Positions 10,612-19,951 of a DNA stretch of 64,000 bases are shown here, in pieces. The DNA comes from Alcaligenaceae bacterium (GTDB lineage Bacteria; Pseudomonadota; Gammaproteobacteria; Burkholderiales; Burkholderiaceae_B), in contig JACCEO010000007.1 of the NCBI GenBank assembly GCA_013416485.1, positions 115,303 to 179,302 on the forward strand, given 5' to 3'. Below the pieces are notes generated by a model that was given only the letters and a program-made list of their open reading frames with translations, was not told where the DNA came from and made no database searches. The first letter of the stretch is position 1; each line of letters opens with the position of its first letter. A program made the translations under genes and the position numbers.

Positions 10612-11555
10612 GCAAATGGTTGTCGGCTGTCATGGTGATGACAGGAGTACTAGGGGGGGTAACAGCACAGGCCAAACCACCAGCAGCGATATCCCAGTAT
10701 TTAGATCGTCACGCTTCGGCCTTTGTCCAAGACCCAGGTCGAAAAATTATAGATACCTCTGAATTAGAAGGTGATAAATATTACTCGCGTCAGCGCTTTC
10801 CAGACCAAAGTGGGATGTTTATGCCTGACTCTACTCTGGATGCCATAACAAAAAGTATATTGGTGGTGGAAAGTGTGGAAGTGCCATTGCCACGAGTACG
10901 TTATTTGGTCAGTTACAACTTCCTTTCATCGCCTGACGATCCTGATTTCTCACAACAGCTAGTAGAGGTTACGCGTTTCAACTTAGGACCTGTTGTACGT
11001 CAGGATCTGGCGGCTTACGTGCCAGCAGACCGTCTTGCCCCAGCCAAGACCTTCGGTGTAGGCCCACACGTTAGTTGGCGTTTTGCTTTAGGCGATGTAA
11101 TGGGGGGACTTGCGGTACTGCAGGCCAGTCGTGGGGAAATAACCGATGCCCAGGCATCTAAAATTAAGTGCTTAGGTCAGAAGTGTTTGTCGCTGGAAGA
11201 CTCTCAGGGTCCCTCAGGTGCATGGAAGAAACCTACCTTATATGGTTCTATACCTGACGCGGTATACACCAGCAAGAATAAAGATGGCTTACCGATACCA
11301 GCGCGGGTAGCAGAGGTACTGTTTGCTTATGCTACCCCTGAAGGGGTGCAGGCTATACCTTTCAATCCTAATAAGCCACGGTTTATCGTCGTGTTGTCAC
11401 AGAATGTACAAGGGCAAGAGGCATCATCGGCCGGGTTGCTCTACGAGAGCAACGTGATGGACGATGAAATAGGAACGGCCTGGATACGTTTTAATCAAGC
11501 GGCTGGTATGAAAAGCCCCGACCTTCAGCAGCTATTTGTTAAGCGTAAACGCTAG
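10608..11555 (+). CDS. Exported protein of unknown function
   Basis: A 315-residue protein with a signal peptide ending near 'VTAQA' (residue ~22) and no further membrane segment, so probably periplasmic. It overlaps the upstream membrane-protein gene by four bases. No catalytic motif is recognised. The pair 'KIKCLGQKCLSLEDS' (two Cys five residues apart, ~186-191) could form a disulphide. The gene pair has no visible link to its flanks. Confidence 0.7.
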   Translation: MSKWLSAVMVMTGVLGGVTAQAKPPAAISQYLDRHASAFVQDPGRKIIDTSELEGDKYYSRQRFPDQSGMFMPDSTLDAITKSILVVESVEVPLPRVRYLVSYNFLSSPDDPDFSQQLVEVTRFNLGPVVRQDLAAYVPADRLAPAKTFGVGPHVSWRFALGDVMGGLAVLQASRGEITDAQASKIKCLGQKCLSLEDSQGPSGAWKKPTLYGSIPDAVYTSKNKDGLPIPARVAEVLFAYATPEGVQAIPFNPNKPRFIVVLSQNVQGQEASSAGLLYESNVMDDEIGTAWIRFNQAAGMKSPDLQQLFVKRKR

Positions 11556-11568
11556 TCTTGATGTAACG

Positions 11569-12117
11569 CTATACCTCCGTAATACCTCGACGTTCGCGCA
11601 TGGCACGGCCTATGGCATCCAGTTCTGTAATACCAAGCAGTCTGGCAGCCATAGGCAGTAACTCGTCTTCTTCGCGTTGTATATGTTCAGAATACAGTGT
11701 AGTAAACGAATTGATGGCGTCGGTATGCAGCAGTATATTTTCACCTGCCGCAACTTTTTCCAGCGTAATTCGTATCCTACGCCAGGATCTTTCCAGTTTA
11801 CGGTGGTCTTCGATCAGGCTGTCGGTAATTTCACGTAAACAAACCGCATCCGAGCCTGCCATAGACTCTAACAATGCTGGAAATAAGTCGTTTTCCTCAT
11901 CGGCATGGTGATCTATGGCAGCAGTGTCAAAGTATTTCATAATAGCTATTGCCGCCTTACGGGCTTGCGAATCACTGCCGTGTTTTGGCAAATGATCCGT
12001 CAAACGCCGTAGCGTTGTGCATTGCTTTTCTATACGTATATGGCAGGCCGCCAACATTTCCAAAGGGGCTTCAGTGCCGGCGACTGGACCAGAGTATCCG
12101 GGAAAAGGTGTTGCCAT
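11569..12117 (-). CDS. Hemerythrin-domain (HHE) protein
   Basis: A 182-residue cytoplasmic four-helix-bundle protein of the hemerythrin/HHE family, expected to hold a di-iron centre. Candidate ligands are the His in 'AACHIRIEKQ', His-His and Glu in 'DHHADEENDLFPAL', the His in 'EDHRKLE' and His/Glu in 'SEHIQREEDELLP'. I chose ATG 12117 because an AGGAG ribosome site lies just upstream; an in-frame start further up lacks one. It is divergent from an AhpD-like gene starting at 12196. Roles in this family include oxygen, NO or iron handling. Confidence 0.88.
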   Translation of the reverse strand: MATPFPGYSGPVAGTEAPLEMLAACHIRIEKQCTTLRRLTDHLPKHGSDSQARKAAIAIMKYFDTAAIDHHADEENDLFPALLESMAGSDAVCLREITDSLIEDHRKLERSWRRIRITLEKVAAGENILLHTDAINSFTTLYSEHIQREEDELLPMAARLLGITELDAIGRAMRERRGITEV

Positions 12118-12195
12118 GTTGGAGCTCCTACTTAGATTCACAGTTTAAGATACAGTATCACTATTAATTCTAATGACCAAAAAAGGAGACGATTA

Positions 12196-12798
12196 ATGAG
12201 TACACCTAACCCCATTTCAGCCCTAGGAGTCCCTGATCCCAGCGACTTGGATCAAGACCTTCAAGACGTCTTTCAGGCCTGCCGGGAAAAGCTAGGACTG
12301 GTTCCTAATGTCTTGTCCACTTATAGCTTGCGTCCTAACAAGCTACGCAATTTTATGGCGACCTACAACGAGCTTATGTTAGCGCCATCTGGCCTAAGCA
12401 AACTGGAACGTGAAATGGTGGCCGTTGTCGTGTCAAGCGCCAACCGCTGTTACTACTGTCTGGTTTCTCATGGTCAGGCGGTACGTAAACTATCAGGTGA
12501 TCCTGAATTGGGTGAAATGCTGGTTATGAATTACCGGGTAGCTAAACTAGATGTACGCCAGCGCACTATGCTGGATTTCGCTTGGAAACTAACTCTTACA
12601 CCGTATTTGGTTGAAAAAGAAGACCGCGATCAGCTACGTACCGTGGGTTTAAGTTCCGAGGACATCTTTGATTTGTCCGAGACGATTGCTTTTTATAACC
12701 TGTCGAATCGCATGGCGATTGCCACTGACATGATGCCGAATGAGGAATATCACGGCATGGATAGACCCAAGCCATTTATACCTCCAGTAAAAAAATAA
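12196..12798 (+). CDS. AhpD-like / carboxymuconolactone decarboxylase-family peroxidase
   Basis: A 200-residue protein of the peroxidase-related AhpD-like group. The redox motif is 'CYYC' followed by the conserved His in 'LVSHGQAV' (~95-105), the CxxC-x3-H pattern of alkylhydroperoxidase D. A strong ribosome site (AAAGGAG) precedes ATG 12196. The length matches the uncharacterised peroxidase-related family. It is divergent from the hemerythrin gene with only a short gap, so a shared control region is possible, and both fit an oxidative-stress theme. Confidence 0.9.
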   Translation: MSTPNPISALGVPDPSDLDQDLQDVFQACREKLGLVPNVLSTYSLRPNKLRNFMATYNELMLAPSGLSKLEREMVAVVVSSANRCYYCLVSHGQAVRKLSGDPELGEMLVMNYRVAKLDVRQRTMLDFAWKLTLTPYLVEKEDRDQLRTVGLSSEDIFDLSETIAFYNLSNRMAIATDMMPNEEYHGMDRPKPFIPPVKK

Positions 12799-12896
12799 AC
12801 CGTCGCTTTTGATATATCTATAGAAAAAAATAATCGTTGTAGGCTGGTTACTGGCTGAGTAAAGTTCGTTATAGCATTTTGCTTTAACGAGCTTAT

Positions 12897-13670
12897 ATGA
12901 ATCTAACTTTTAGTAATATAGAAAAGCACTTTGGCCAGTTGCCAGTCATACACGATTTTAATTGTGTCGTTGAAACCGGCGAATTCGTGGCCTTGGTTGG
13001 TCCCTCGGGCTGCGGGAAATCTACTCTGCTGCATTTGGCCGCTGGGCTAGAGCTGCCTAATCGCGGCAAACTGTGTGCCGACGGTACACTAATTACTGGC
13101 CCAAGTCCTGAACGCATGTTGATGTTTCAGGAAAATGCCTTATATCCTTGGTTGACTCTGGAACAAAATGTTGGGCTAGCTCTGGAGTTTCAGGGCGTGG
13201 CCAAACAACGAGTCAAACAGCAGGCTGCTACCTGGCTGGACAAGGTCAAGCTGGCCGGCTTCCAACACTATTATCCGCATCAAGTGTCGGGCGGCATGCG
13301 CCAACGTGCGGCTTTAGCACGAGCTTTTATTGCTCATCCCAATGCTTTATTACTGGACGAACCCTTTGGTGCGCTGGACGCGTTGACTCGTCTGACTTTG
13401 CAAGACGTATTGCGTCAACTGATCCAGGAAATCAAACCCACCGTATTGCTGGTCACCCATGATGTCGACGAGGCACTGTTCCTGGCCGATAGGGTGCTGG
13501 TGTTTAGCGCCAGACCGGCTGTAGTGCTACACGAGTTCACCTTGGGACAGGGTGAACGTAGCCATGATCTGGTTGAATTTAGCGCTATGCGTCGTGAAAT
13601 TTTGCAATTGCTGGGCATACAGGCTCAGCCACATCTTATCGACACCCCTACTCAGGAAGCACACGTATGA
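12897..13670 (+). CDS. ABC importer ATP-binding protein (SsuB/TauB type)
   Basis: A 257-residue ATPase powering an inner-membrane importer of the nitrate/sulfonate/taurine class. It has Walker A 'GPSGCGKST' (~38-46), Q-loop 'LMFQENALYPW', signature 'VSGGMRQRAALARA', Walker B 'LLLDEPFGALD' and the H-loop 'THDVDEAL'. It is the first gene of a four-gene cluster (ATPase, binding protein, permease, second binding protein); its stop overlaps the next start by four bases. The substrate cannot be called from this subunit. Confidence 0.93.
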   Translation: MNLTFSNIEKHFGQLPVIHDFNCVVETGEFVALVGPSGCGKSTLLHLAAGLELPNRGKLCADGTLITGPSPERMLMFQENALYPWLTLEQNVGLALEFQGVAKQRVKQQAATWLDKVKLAGFQHYYPHQVSGGMRQRAALARAFIAHPNALLLDEPFGALDALTRLTLQDVLRQLIQEIKPTVLLVTHDVDEALFLADRVLVFSARPAVVLHEFTLGQGERSHDLVEFSAMRREILQLLGIQAQPHLIDTPTQEAHV

Positions 13671-14665
13671 AAATCACCCGTTTTGTTATACCCGCGCTGG
13701 CTGCTTTAGCGATGGCTAGTCAGGTTTATGCTGCTGATACCTTTAAAGTTGGTTATTTGCGTGTCATGGATGATGCCCAGGCAATTGCTGCCTACGAGGG
13801 TGGATACTATAAAAAGCATGGTCTGGATGTAGAACTGATAGAGTTCAAATCCGGTACGGATTTAATCAAGGCTATCGTTGGTGGACAGCTGGATAGCGGC
13901 GTGTTGGGGTTTACCAATGCCGCGTCATGGTCGTCCAAAGGTGCTGACCTTAAAGTGGTAAGTGGAGCTCAGCATGGATTTCATGCCATTGTGGTGCGTG
14001 AAGATACGGGTATTACTAATGTAGCTGGTTTGAAAGGCCATACGCTGGCCTCGCAAAAAGAAGGCAGTACCGCCGACACTGTACTGAAGGGCGTAGTGCT
14101 GAAAAATGCAGGACTGACACCAGAAGACCTGACCATTATGGGGGTTAGCCCCCAGGTGGCTGTGCAGTCCTTGGTGGGCAAGCGTGTAGATGCTGCTTTT
14201 TTGTTTGAGCCCCAAGCCCGTATAGCCCAGTTGATAGCACCGGTTAAGCAAATCTATGAAATAGGTGCTGTCTGGCCTTTTCCTTGCATGGTGGTAATTA
14301 CCTCGGGTGACACCCTGAAAAACCGTAAGGAGGATGTCTGGAAGTCATTAGATGCTCAGCGTGAAGCCATAGAGCTATTGCAGAATAAGCCTGACGAGGC
14401 TGCTAAATTAATTGCTAGCTATTTTATTTCTGAACCCACATTGAAAACGTTGAAATACGGTGAAATACCACGTGAACAAGTGATTAGTGATGCCATTAAA
14501 AGCCAAACATTTAGCGCTATTCTGACCACGCAAGAGCAAGAACGTATGCAAGAAATTGCCGATATCATGCAAGAACAAGGTGCCTTGAAAACCCGCGATG
14601 GTACCACCTTCAATGTCAGCTCTATTGTGGATCTTAGCTGGCAGCAAGAACGTAAATTGTATTGA
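13667..14665 (+). CDS. ABC transporter substrate-binding protein (SsuA/NMT1-like)
   Basis: A 332-residue periplasmic receptor with a signal peptide ending near 'SQVYA' (residue ~22). The mature protein starts 'FKVGYLRVMDDAQAIAAYEG' and has the 'GQLDSGVLGFTNA' and 'LASQKEGSTADTVLKG' segments usual in the sulfonate/nitrate/thiamine-precursor binding-protein fold. ATG overlaps the ATPase stop (ATGA). Ligands in this fold include alkanesulfonates, taurine, nitrate and pyrimidines; none is favoured here. Confidence 0.9.
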   Translation: MKITRFVIPALAALAMASQVYAADTFKVGYLRVMDDAQAIAAYEGGYYKKHGLDVELIEFKSGTDLIKAIVGGQLDSGVLGFTNAASWSSKGADLKVVSGAQHGFHAIVVREDTGITNVAGLKGHTLASQKEGSTADTVLKGVVLKNAGLTPEDLTIMGVSPQVAVQSLVGKRVDAAFLFEPQARIAQLIAPVKQIYEIGAVWPFPCMVVITSGDTLKNRKEDVWKSLDAQREAIELLQNKPDEAAKLIASYFISEPTLKTLKYGEIPREQVISDAIKSQTFSAILTTQEQERMQEIADIMQEQGALKTRDGTTFNVSSIVDLSWQQERKLY

Positions 14666-14683
14666 TGTTGTAGCGAGTAAAAA

Positions 14684-15445
14684 ATGCTTCTTTCAGGGTA
14701 TGAAAAGAAGACCGCTATGGTAGTTGCTGTAGCGGCAATTTTATTGTTGTGGCAGATAGCTTCTTGGTTTTTGCCTGATTTTTTAATGCCTGGTGTACCG
14801 ACTGTTTTACAGCGCTTGGGTCATGACATACAGTCAGCAGAATTTCGTGCGGTATTACTGGGTAGTTTAGGGCGGTTGGGGATAGGCTATGGTGCTGCAT
14901 TAGTGTTTGGGGTGGGTTTTGGTCTGATAGGCGCGGTGCTGTTCTTCTTCCGTGAGGTTCTGAAGTCTGCCATTATTATTTTGCAATCCATACCTTCCAT
15001 CGCCTGGGTACCCTTGTTCCTGATTTTGATGGGCTTTGGCAATATACCGATTATTGTGGTGATCGCTTTAGCCGCATTTTTCCCGGCAGCGCTATCGGTA
15101 ATGAATGCCACAGAAAGTGTACTTAAGGTGCATGTGGCTGTTGCCAGAGTCATGGGGGCCAGTCGTTGGGCCATGATACGCCGAGTTTACTTACCGGCAG
15201 TCATGCCCGAGTTAATTACCGGAGCACAACTGGCTTTTGGTAATGCCTGGCGGGCCTTGATCTCGGCAGAAATGTTGATAGGTTTTGGGCAGGGGTTGGG
15301 GCGTTCATTGGCGTATGCGGGAGAAACTGCCGATATGGTGGGTGTTATGGCTAATATCTTGACGATAGCCATTTTGGCCACCTTGATCGATCAGGTCATC
15401 CTGGAGAATTTAAAACGTTATTTATTGCGCTATCAATATGTCTAA
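14684..15445 (+). CDS. ABC transporter permease (SsuC/TauC type)
   Basis: A 253-residue inner-membrane permease with six predicted helices. The EAA loop contacting the ATPase is visible as 'ARVMGASRWAMIRRVYLPAV' (~150-170), and 'SIPSIAWVPLFLILMGFG' is a typical SsuC/TauC segment. It follows the binding protein by 18 bp and overlaps the next gene by eight bases. It forms one importer with the two genes before it. Confidence 0.92.
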   Translation: MLLSGYEKKTAMVVAVAAILLLWQIASWFLPDFLMPGVPTVLQRLGHDIQSAEFRAVLLGSLGRLGIGYGAALVFGVGFGLIGAVLFFFREVLKSAIIILQSIPSIAWVPLFLILMGFGNIPIIVVIALAAFFPAALSVMNATESVLKVHVAVARVMGASRWAMIRRVYLPAVMPELITGAQLAFGNAWRALISAEMLIGFGQGLGRSLAYAGETADMVGVMANILTIAILATLIDQVILENLKRYLLRYQYV

Positions 15446-16241
15446 GATCAGGATGGTTATCGTGTTTGCCGCGTTGGCGCTGGGTGGCCATAGTTTTTAT
15501 TCCTGGGCCTTAGGTCAACCAGAAGTTTTACCCGCCAAACTGGTGGTTGGCATGGATAATATGACGCCAGTTTTGGTGGCTGGGGCTAAAGTCAGAACTG
15601 CCGATGCTATCGATACCCAGGTTGTAGAAGTATTGGCTAGTACCTTGGGCATATCTGTTGAGCTGACTCAGAATAATGAAGTAGCCCAAGACGACGAGTT
15701 AACCAAGAACAAGGTAGATCTGTGGCTAGGTATGGCAGACCTGGAGGCTGCAGTGATGCCAAACAGGATTAGTATTCCTTTGGGGTATGTTGTCAAACCT
15801 ATGGCCATTATGCGTAATGATACGGATATTTCGCAGTGGCCACAGTTGCTAGGACGTACCGTGTGTGTGTCCCAGAATAGTCATTATGTCGGCTGGACTA
15901 ACAGCCGTTATGGGGCGATTGAACGGGTTTACCCTACGCCTGCCGATGCCTTGTTGGCGCTGCGTACCGGTGAATGTGATGCCCTCGTTCATGATGATGT
16001 CCTGCTGAATGAGTTACTGCGTTTGCCAGAATGGAAGAAATTTTCTGCGCATATGCTTGCTGATTTTTCAAGGCAATTACGCTGGCAGGTCGCTGTGGAT
16101 CAGCCAGAATTAGCGCAACGCTTGCAGCAGTTGGTGCATGTATGGAAAAAACAGGCCTTATGGCCTGCTTTGAATCAACGCAGAGCGCGTGATATTGCGT
16201 TTGAAGTGTATCTGGATCAGGTAGTCACTGATTGCCACTGA
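15438..16241 (+). CDS. Solute-binding protein family 3-like exported protein
   Basis: A 267-residue protein with an N-terminal signal or anchor (~7-25) and a family 3 solute-binding fold: 'KLVVGMDNMTPVLV', 'NKVDLWLGMADLE', 'GYVVKPMAIMRND', 'LLGRTVCVSQNSHY' and 'RTGECDALVHDDVLL'. It is a second, different receptor class in this cluster, since the first is SsuA-like. It overlaps the permease by eight bases and its last 17 bp overlap the 3' end of the convergent serine acetyltransferase gene. It may be an alternative receptor or a periplasmic sensor; both are guesses. Confidence 0.8.
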   Translation: MSKIRMVIVFAALALGGHSFYSWALGQPEVLPAKLVVGMDNMTPVLVAGAKVRTADAIDTQVVEVLASTLGISVELTQNNEVAQDDELTKNKVDLWLGMADLEAAVMPNRISIPLGYVVKPMAIMRNDTDISQWPQLLGRTVCVSQNSHYVGWTNSRYGAIERVYPTPADALLALRTGECDALVHDDVLLNELLRLPEWKKFSAHMLADFSRQLRWQVAVDQPELAQRLQQLVHVWKKQALWPALNQRRARDIAFEVYLDQVVTDCH

Positions 16242-17157
16242 CCACGGCGGGATCGCAGGTTTGCATACCCTGCGAGTCGGCTTGGGTAACATGGGCTCCT
16301 GCAGGTACGTTGTCTATCAACCAAACATTACCGCCTATGGTGCAGCCCTGGCCCAGGGTGACCCTGCCCAATATGGTGGCACCAGCATATATGACCACAT
16401 CGTTTTCTACTATGGGGTGACGTGGCAGGTCTTTTTTAATCTGACCATTTTCATCAGTGGGGAACCGCTTAGCGCCCAAGGTGACTGCTTGGTAGATACG
16501 CACCCGTTCACCGATGATGGCGGTTTCGCCTATGACTACACCTGTACCGTGATCAATAAAAAAGCTAGCACCAATTTGGGCTCCTGGGTGTATGTCTATA
16601 CCCGTATAGGAGTGAGCCAGTTCAGAGGACATGCGTGCTAACAGCAATAGATTGTTTCGATAGAAATGATGGGCAATGCGGTGATGTATCATGGCCAACA
16701 CGCCGGGATAACACAACAGGACTTCATCTACGCTGCGTGCCGCAGGGTCGCCGTGATAGGCGGCCAAGACATCGGTATCCAGTAAGCGGCGTATTTCGGG
16801 CAGGGCGTTAGCGAAAGCTTGTACAGCAGCTATGGAATTGTTTTCAATTTCTTGCTCGGTCAGTTCTAATGGACGAGATTGGCAATGCATTTCAAGCCGC
16901 ACTTGGTGTAATAAGGCGTGCAGGGTAGAGTCCAGCGTATGGCCTATATAGAAGTCTTCACTTTCTTGGCGCAAGTCCAGTGGACCTAAGCGCATAGGAA
17001 ATAATATCCCTTTAAGGTTGTCTAGAATTTCCGCCAAAGCCCCCGGCGACGGGAACCGGCGCCCACCTGTATCCAAACTGCGTTGTTGCGCGTGACGCCA
17101 CTTTAGGCGTTCGGCATGCAGGGACTGGACTATGGGTTGGATATCAAACACGGCCAT
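16225..17157 (-). CDS. Serine O-acetyltransferase (EpsC/CysE family)
   Basis: A 310-residue enzyme making O-acetylserine from serine and acetyl-CoA, the first step of cysteine synthesis. The N-terminal helical region ends near 'PGVLAMIHHRIAHHFY'. The C-terminal left-handed beta-helix carries hexapeptide repeats and the catalytic segment 'GIDIHPGAQIGASFFIDHG', then 'GVVIGETAIIGERVRIYQAV'. The extended N-terminus and total length fit the longer EpsC-like branch rather than E. coli CysE (273 aa). ATG 17157 is preferred to an upstream GTG at 17172. A role next to the putative sulfonate-type importer would fit sulfur metabolism, but the genes are convergent. Confidence 0.92.
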   Translation of the reverse strand: MAVFDIQPIVQSLHAERLKWRHAQQRSLDTGGRRFPSPGALAEILDNLKGILFPMRLGPLDLRQESEDFYIGHTLDSTLHALLHQVRLEMHCQSRPLELTEQEIENNSIAAVQAFANALPEIRRLLDTDVLAAYHGDPAARSVDEVLLCYPGVLAMIHHRIAHHFYRNNLLLLARMSSELAHSYTGIDIHPGAQIGASFFIDHGTGVVIGETAIIGERVRIYQAVTLGAKRFPTDENGQIKKDLPRHPIVENDVVIYAGATILGRVTLGQGCTIGGNVWLIDNVPAGAHVTQADSQGMQTCDPAVVSGNQ

Positions 17158-17272
17158 ACGTTGAATTCTCACTAATCAAGATGATAATGATACCAAGCTA
17201 TTTTTCCAGCGTCAGTAACGCGAATACTTAGGACGCGTTACCATACTTGCTTACTGTTTTGCTTTCGGTGTC

Positions 17273-18181
17273 ATGAATCAAAAACTCACTCCTTCTACGA
17301 TCTTATTGCTTATTGTTCCACCATTGCTGTGGGCGGGTAATGCCGTGGTAGGGCGTTTGATTAGCGACATGATTCCACCTATCACCCTGAATTTTATTCG
17401 CTGGACGATTGCTTTACTGATACTGCTGCCCTTGGGGCGGTCTATATTTCGTCCTGGTAGCGGCTTAGCAAAACATTGGCGGCGCTATGCACTATTGGGT
17501 TTGTTGGGCATAGGTTTGTATAACACCTTGCAATATATGGCTTTGCACACGTCTACGGCCCTGAATGTGACCCTGGTCGCAGCCAGCCTGCCGGTGTGGA
17601 TACTGATTACCGGTCGAATATTTTTCAATACTCCGATTCGGGGATATCAACTACTGGGTGGCATCGTATCCATAAGTGGTGTCTTGATCGTACTTAGTCA
17701 TGGTGACTGGCGCCAATTGATGGAATTACGCTTGGTGATAGGCGATGTATTTATGATCATAGCCACCATAGTCTGGGCGTTTTATAGCTGGATGCTGACT
17801 AAGGCTAATGATGATCCTGAAATACGTAATAACTGGGCTACGTTTCTGTTGGCGCAAGTAGTCTACGGTTTAGTATGGTCAGGGATGTTCACTGCCAGTG
17901 AGTGGGTACTGACTGATGCAGAAATCCTGTGGAGTTGGCCTTTGGCGTTGGCGTTGTTATATGTGGCAGTCGGGCCAGCAATTGTGGCATTTCGCTGCTG
18001 GGGGGCGGGGGTGCAGCGAGTAGGGCCAGCAATCGCTGGCTTTTTCAATAACTTGACGCCACTGATTGCTGCCCTGATGTCACTGGCCTTTTTGGGTGAA
18101 CTACCACAGCTGTATCATGCGGCAGCGTTTGTTTGCATAGTGGGCGGCATCATATTGTCGACGCAACAAACGAAAACATAA
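17273..18181 (+). CDS. EamA/DMT-superfamily transporter
   Basis: A 302-residue protein with ten predicted membrane helices in two EamA repeats (~10-140 and ~155-295). The opening 'PPLLWAGNAVVGRLISDMIP' and the late 'VGPAIAGFFNNLTPLIAALM' are typical. Members export metabolites or amino acids across the inner membrane; the substrate is unknown. It stands alone between convergent or divergent neighbours. Confidence 0.9.
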   Translation: MNQKLTPSTILLLIVPPLLWAGNAVVGRLISDMIPPITLNFIRWTIALLILLPLGRSIFRPGSGLAKHWRRYALLGLLGIGLYNTLQYMALHTSTALNVTLVAASLPVWILITGRIFFNTPIRGYQLLGGIVSISGVLIVLSHGDWRQLMELRLVIGDVFMIIATIVWAFYSWMLTKANDDPEIRNNWATFLLAQVVYGLVWSGMFTASEWVLTDAEILWSWPLALALLYVAVGPAIVAFRCWGAGVQRVGPAIAGFFNNLTPLIAALMSLAFLGELPQLYHAAAFVCIVGGIILSTQQTKT

Positions 18182-18238
18182 ATCACACGGGACTAGTCCA
18201 GTGCACAATCCGTGTCTAGGTTAGTCTTATTGTGGCTA

Positions 18239-19951
18239 TCAGTCTTGGGCCGCACAGGCGTATTCCACTATTAATTGGGCTGATACCGTGCCGTTCCAAA
18301 TGTTCTGATCCAGTCTGTACGCCATATCTACGAATTCAGGTAGTAAGTCGGCATGGTTAAACCAGATGGCGTCAAACCGTTGGTGGTCGCGTTGTACGTT
18401 TAGCTTCAGGTGCTTTCCCTTCAATAGACGTTGTTGCATAACATGGAAACGATCACGGAATATTGGGGCAGGAAAGCCTGCACCCCATACTTGTTGTTGC
18501 AATAGCCCAGCCACATCGGCATTGGCGTAGCCTGTTTCTAAAGAGCCATCGGTTTCTATGATGGGTTCAAAGCTGGCTTGGCCGCTAAGTTCCTGAACGG
18601 CTTCCTCGAAGCTTTGGACAAACACATCGTAGGCATCTTCACGCAAGGTTAGCCCTGCAGCCATAGCATGACCACCAAATTTTAGAATAATACCGGGATA
18701 GCGTTTGGAAATAAGATCCAATACATCACGTAGGTGAACGTCAGGTATAGAGCGACCCGACCCACGTAACTCGCCAGGATCGGCTGGGGCAAAAGCCAGA
18801 GTAGGGCGCCAGTATGTGTCTTTTAACCGTGAGGCCACCAAGCCGACCACGCCCTGATGCCATTCGGGTTGATAAACGCAGACGCTAGCCTCGCCGACGG
18901 GCTGGCAAGTCGCTACTGCTGTCAATGCCTCTTCGCGCATGGTGTTTTCTATTACACGTCTGTCTTGGTTGATCTCGTCTAGTTGTCTAGCCAGTGTCAA
19001 GGCCATACTGTCATCATCTGTTATTAGACAGTTAATGCCTATGCTCATGTCAGACAGACGACCAGCTGCGTTGATACGAGGGCCTAGGGTAAAGCCCAGA
19101 TCCATAGCGCTGGCGTTACGCGGCTCACGTCCAGCCACAGCAAACAATGCACGTAAACCCGGCTGCATCTGCCCTGTACGCATCCTTTTTAAGCCTTGAG
19201 TTACCAGTAAGCGGTTATTGGCATCCAGTTTGACCACATCGGCTACCGTACCTAAGGCGACTAGATCGGCTAAATGGTCCAGACGCGGCCCACCGTTTTT
19301 AGGGTAGACACCACGCAGACGTAGTTCGGCACGTAGTGCCAGCATCAGATAGAAAATAACCCCTACACCCGCCAAATTTTTGGAAGGAAAGTCGCAGCCC
19401 GTTTGATTGGGATTAACGATAGCTAACGCATCAGGTAGTGTGTCTCCAGGCAGGTGGTGGTCAGTAATAATGACCTGTATACCTAACTGACTGGCTGTCG
19501 CGACGCCATCGACGCTGGCGATGCCGTTATCTACGGTAATCAAGATGTCGGGCTTACCTGCTGGGTGGACAGCGGCTAAATGCACTACGGCGGGTGACAG
19601 GCCATAGCCGGTTTCCAGCCGGTCGGGAACAATAAAGTCTACGTTGGCCCCCATGCTACGTAGAGCGCGTAGGCCTACAGCGCAGGCAGTGGCACCATCA
19701 CAGTCGTAGTCTGCCACAATGAGTAAACGTTGATTCGCCGCGATGGCTTCGGCCAGCAAGCTAGCCGCTTGTTGTACTTGGCTTAGTTGGGCTGGCGGTA
19801 TCATGGCTGTCCAGTCCAGCAAGGTTTCATTTACGTGGCTTACACCGCGTGCCGCCCACAAGCGTGATAACAATGGATGTATACCAGCGGCTTCTAGAGT
19901 TTTTGTGGTGCTGAAATTGTTTTGTCGGTTACTTAGTTTTGGGGTGACCAC
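18239..19951 (-). CDS. recJ: Single-stranded-DNA-specific exonuclease RecJ
   Basis: A 570-residue 5'-3' ssDNA exonuclease of the DHH family, acting in RecF-pathway recombination and mismatch repair. Visible motifs are 'LIVADYDCDGATA' (~75-88), 'DILITVDNGIAS', 'VIITDHHLPGD' (DHH) and 'GFTLGPRINAAGRL', followed by the DHHA1 segment 'KFGGHAMAAGLTL'. The best start is GTG 19951: GGAGG lies five bases upstream and the product then begins 'VTPKL', like homologues; a longer in-frame start exists at 19996. The first 19 bases overlap the end of the upstream gene, so the two are coupled. Confidence 0.95.
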   Translation of the reverse strand: MVTPKLSNRQNNFSTTKTLEAAGIHPLLSRLWAARGVSHVNETLLDWTAMIPPAQLSQVQQAASLLAEAIAANQRLLIVADYDCDGATACAVGLRALRSMGANVDFIVPDRLETGYGLSPAVVHLAAVHPAGKPDILITVDNGIASVDGVATASQLGIQVIITDHHLPGDTLPDALAIVNPNQTGCDFPSKNLAGVGVIFYLMLALRAELRLRGVYPKNGGPRLDHLADLVALGTVADVVKLDANNRLLVTQGLKRMRTGQMQPGLRALFAVAGREPRNASAMDLGFTLGPRINAAGRLSDMSIGINCLITDDDSMALTLARQLDEINQDRRVIENTMREEALTAVATCQPVGEASVCVYQPEWHQGVVGLVASRLKDTYWRPTLAFAPADPGELRGSGRSIPDVHLRDVLDLISKRYPGIILKFGGHAMAAGLTLREDAYDVFVQSFEEAVQELSGQASFEPIIETDGSLETGYANADVAGLLQQQVWGAGFPAPIFRDRFHVMQQRLLKGKHLKLNVQRDHQRFDAIWFNHADLLPEFVDMAYRLDQNIWNGTVSAQLIVEYACAAQD

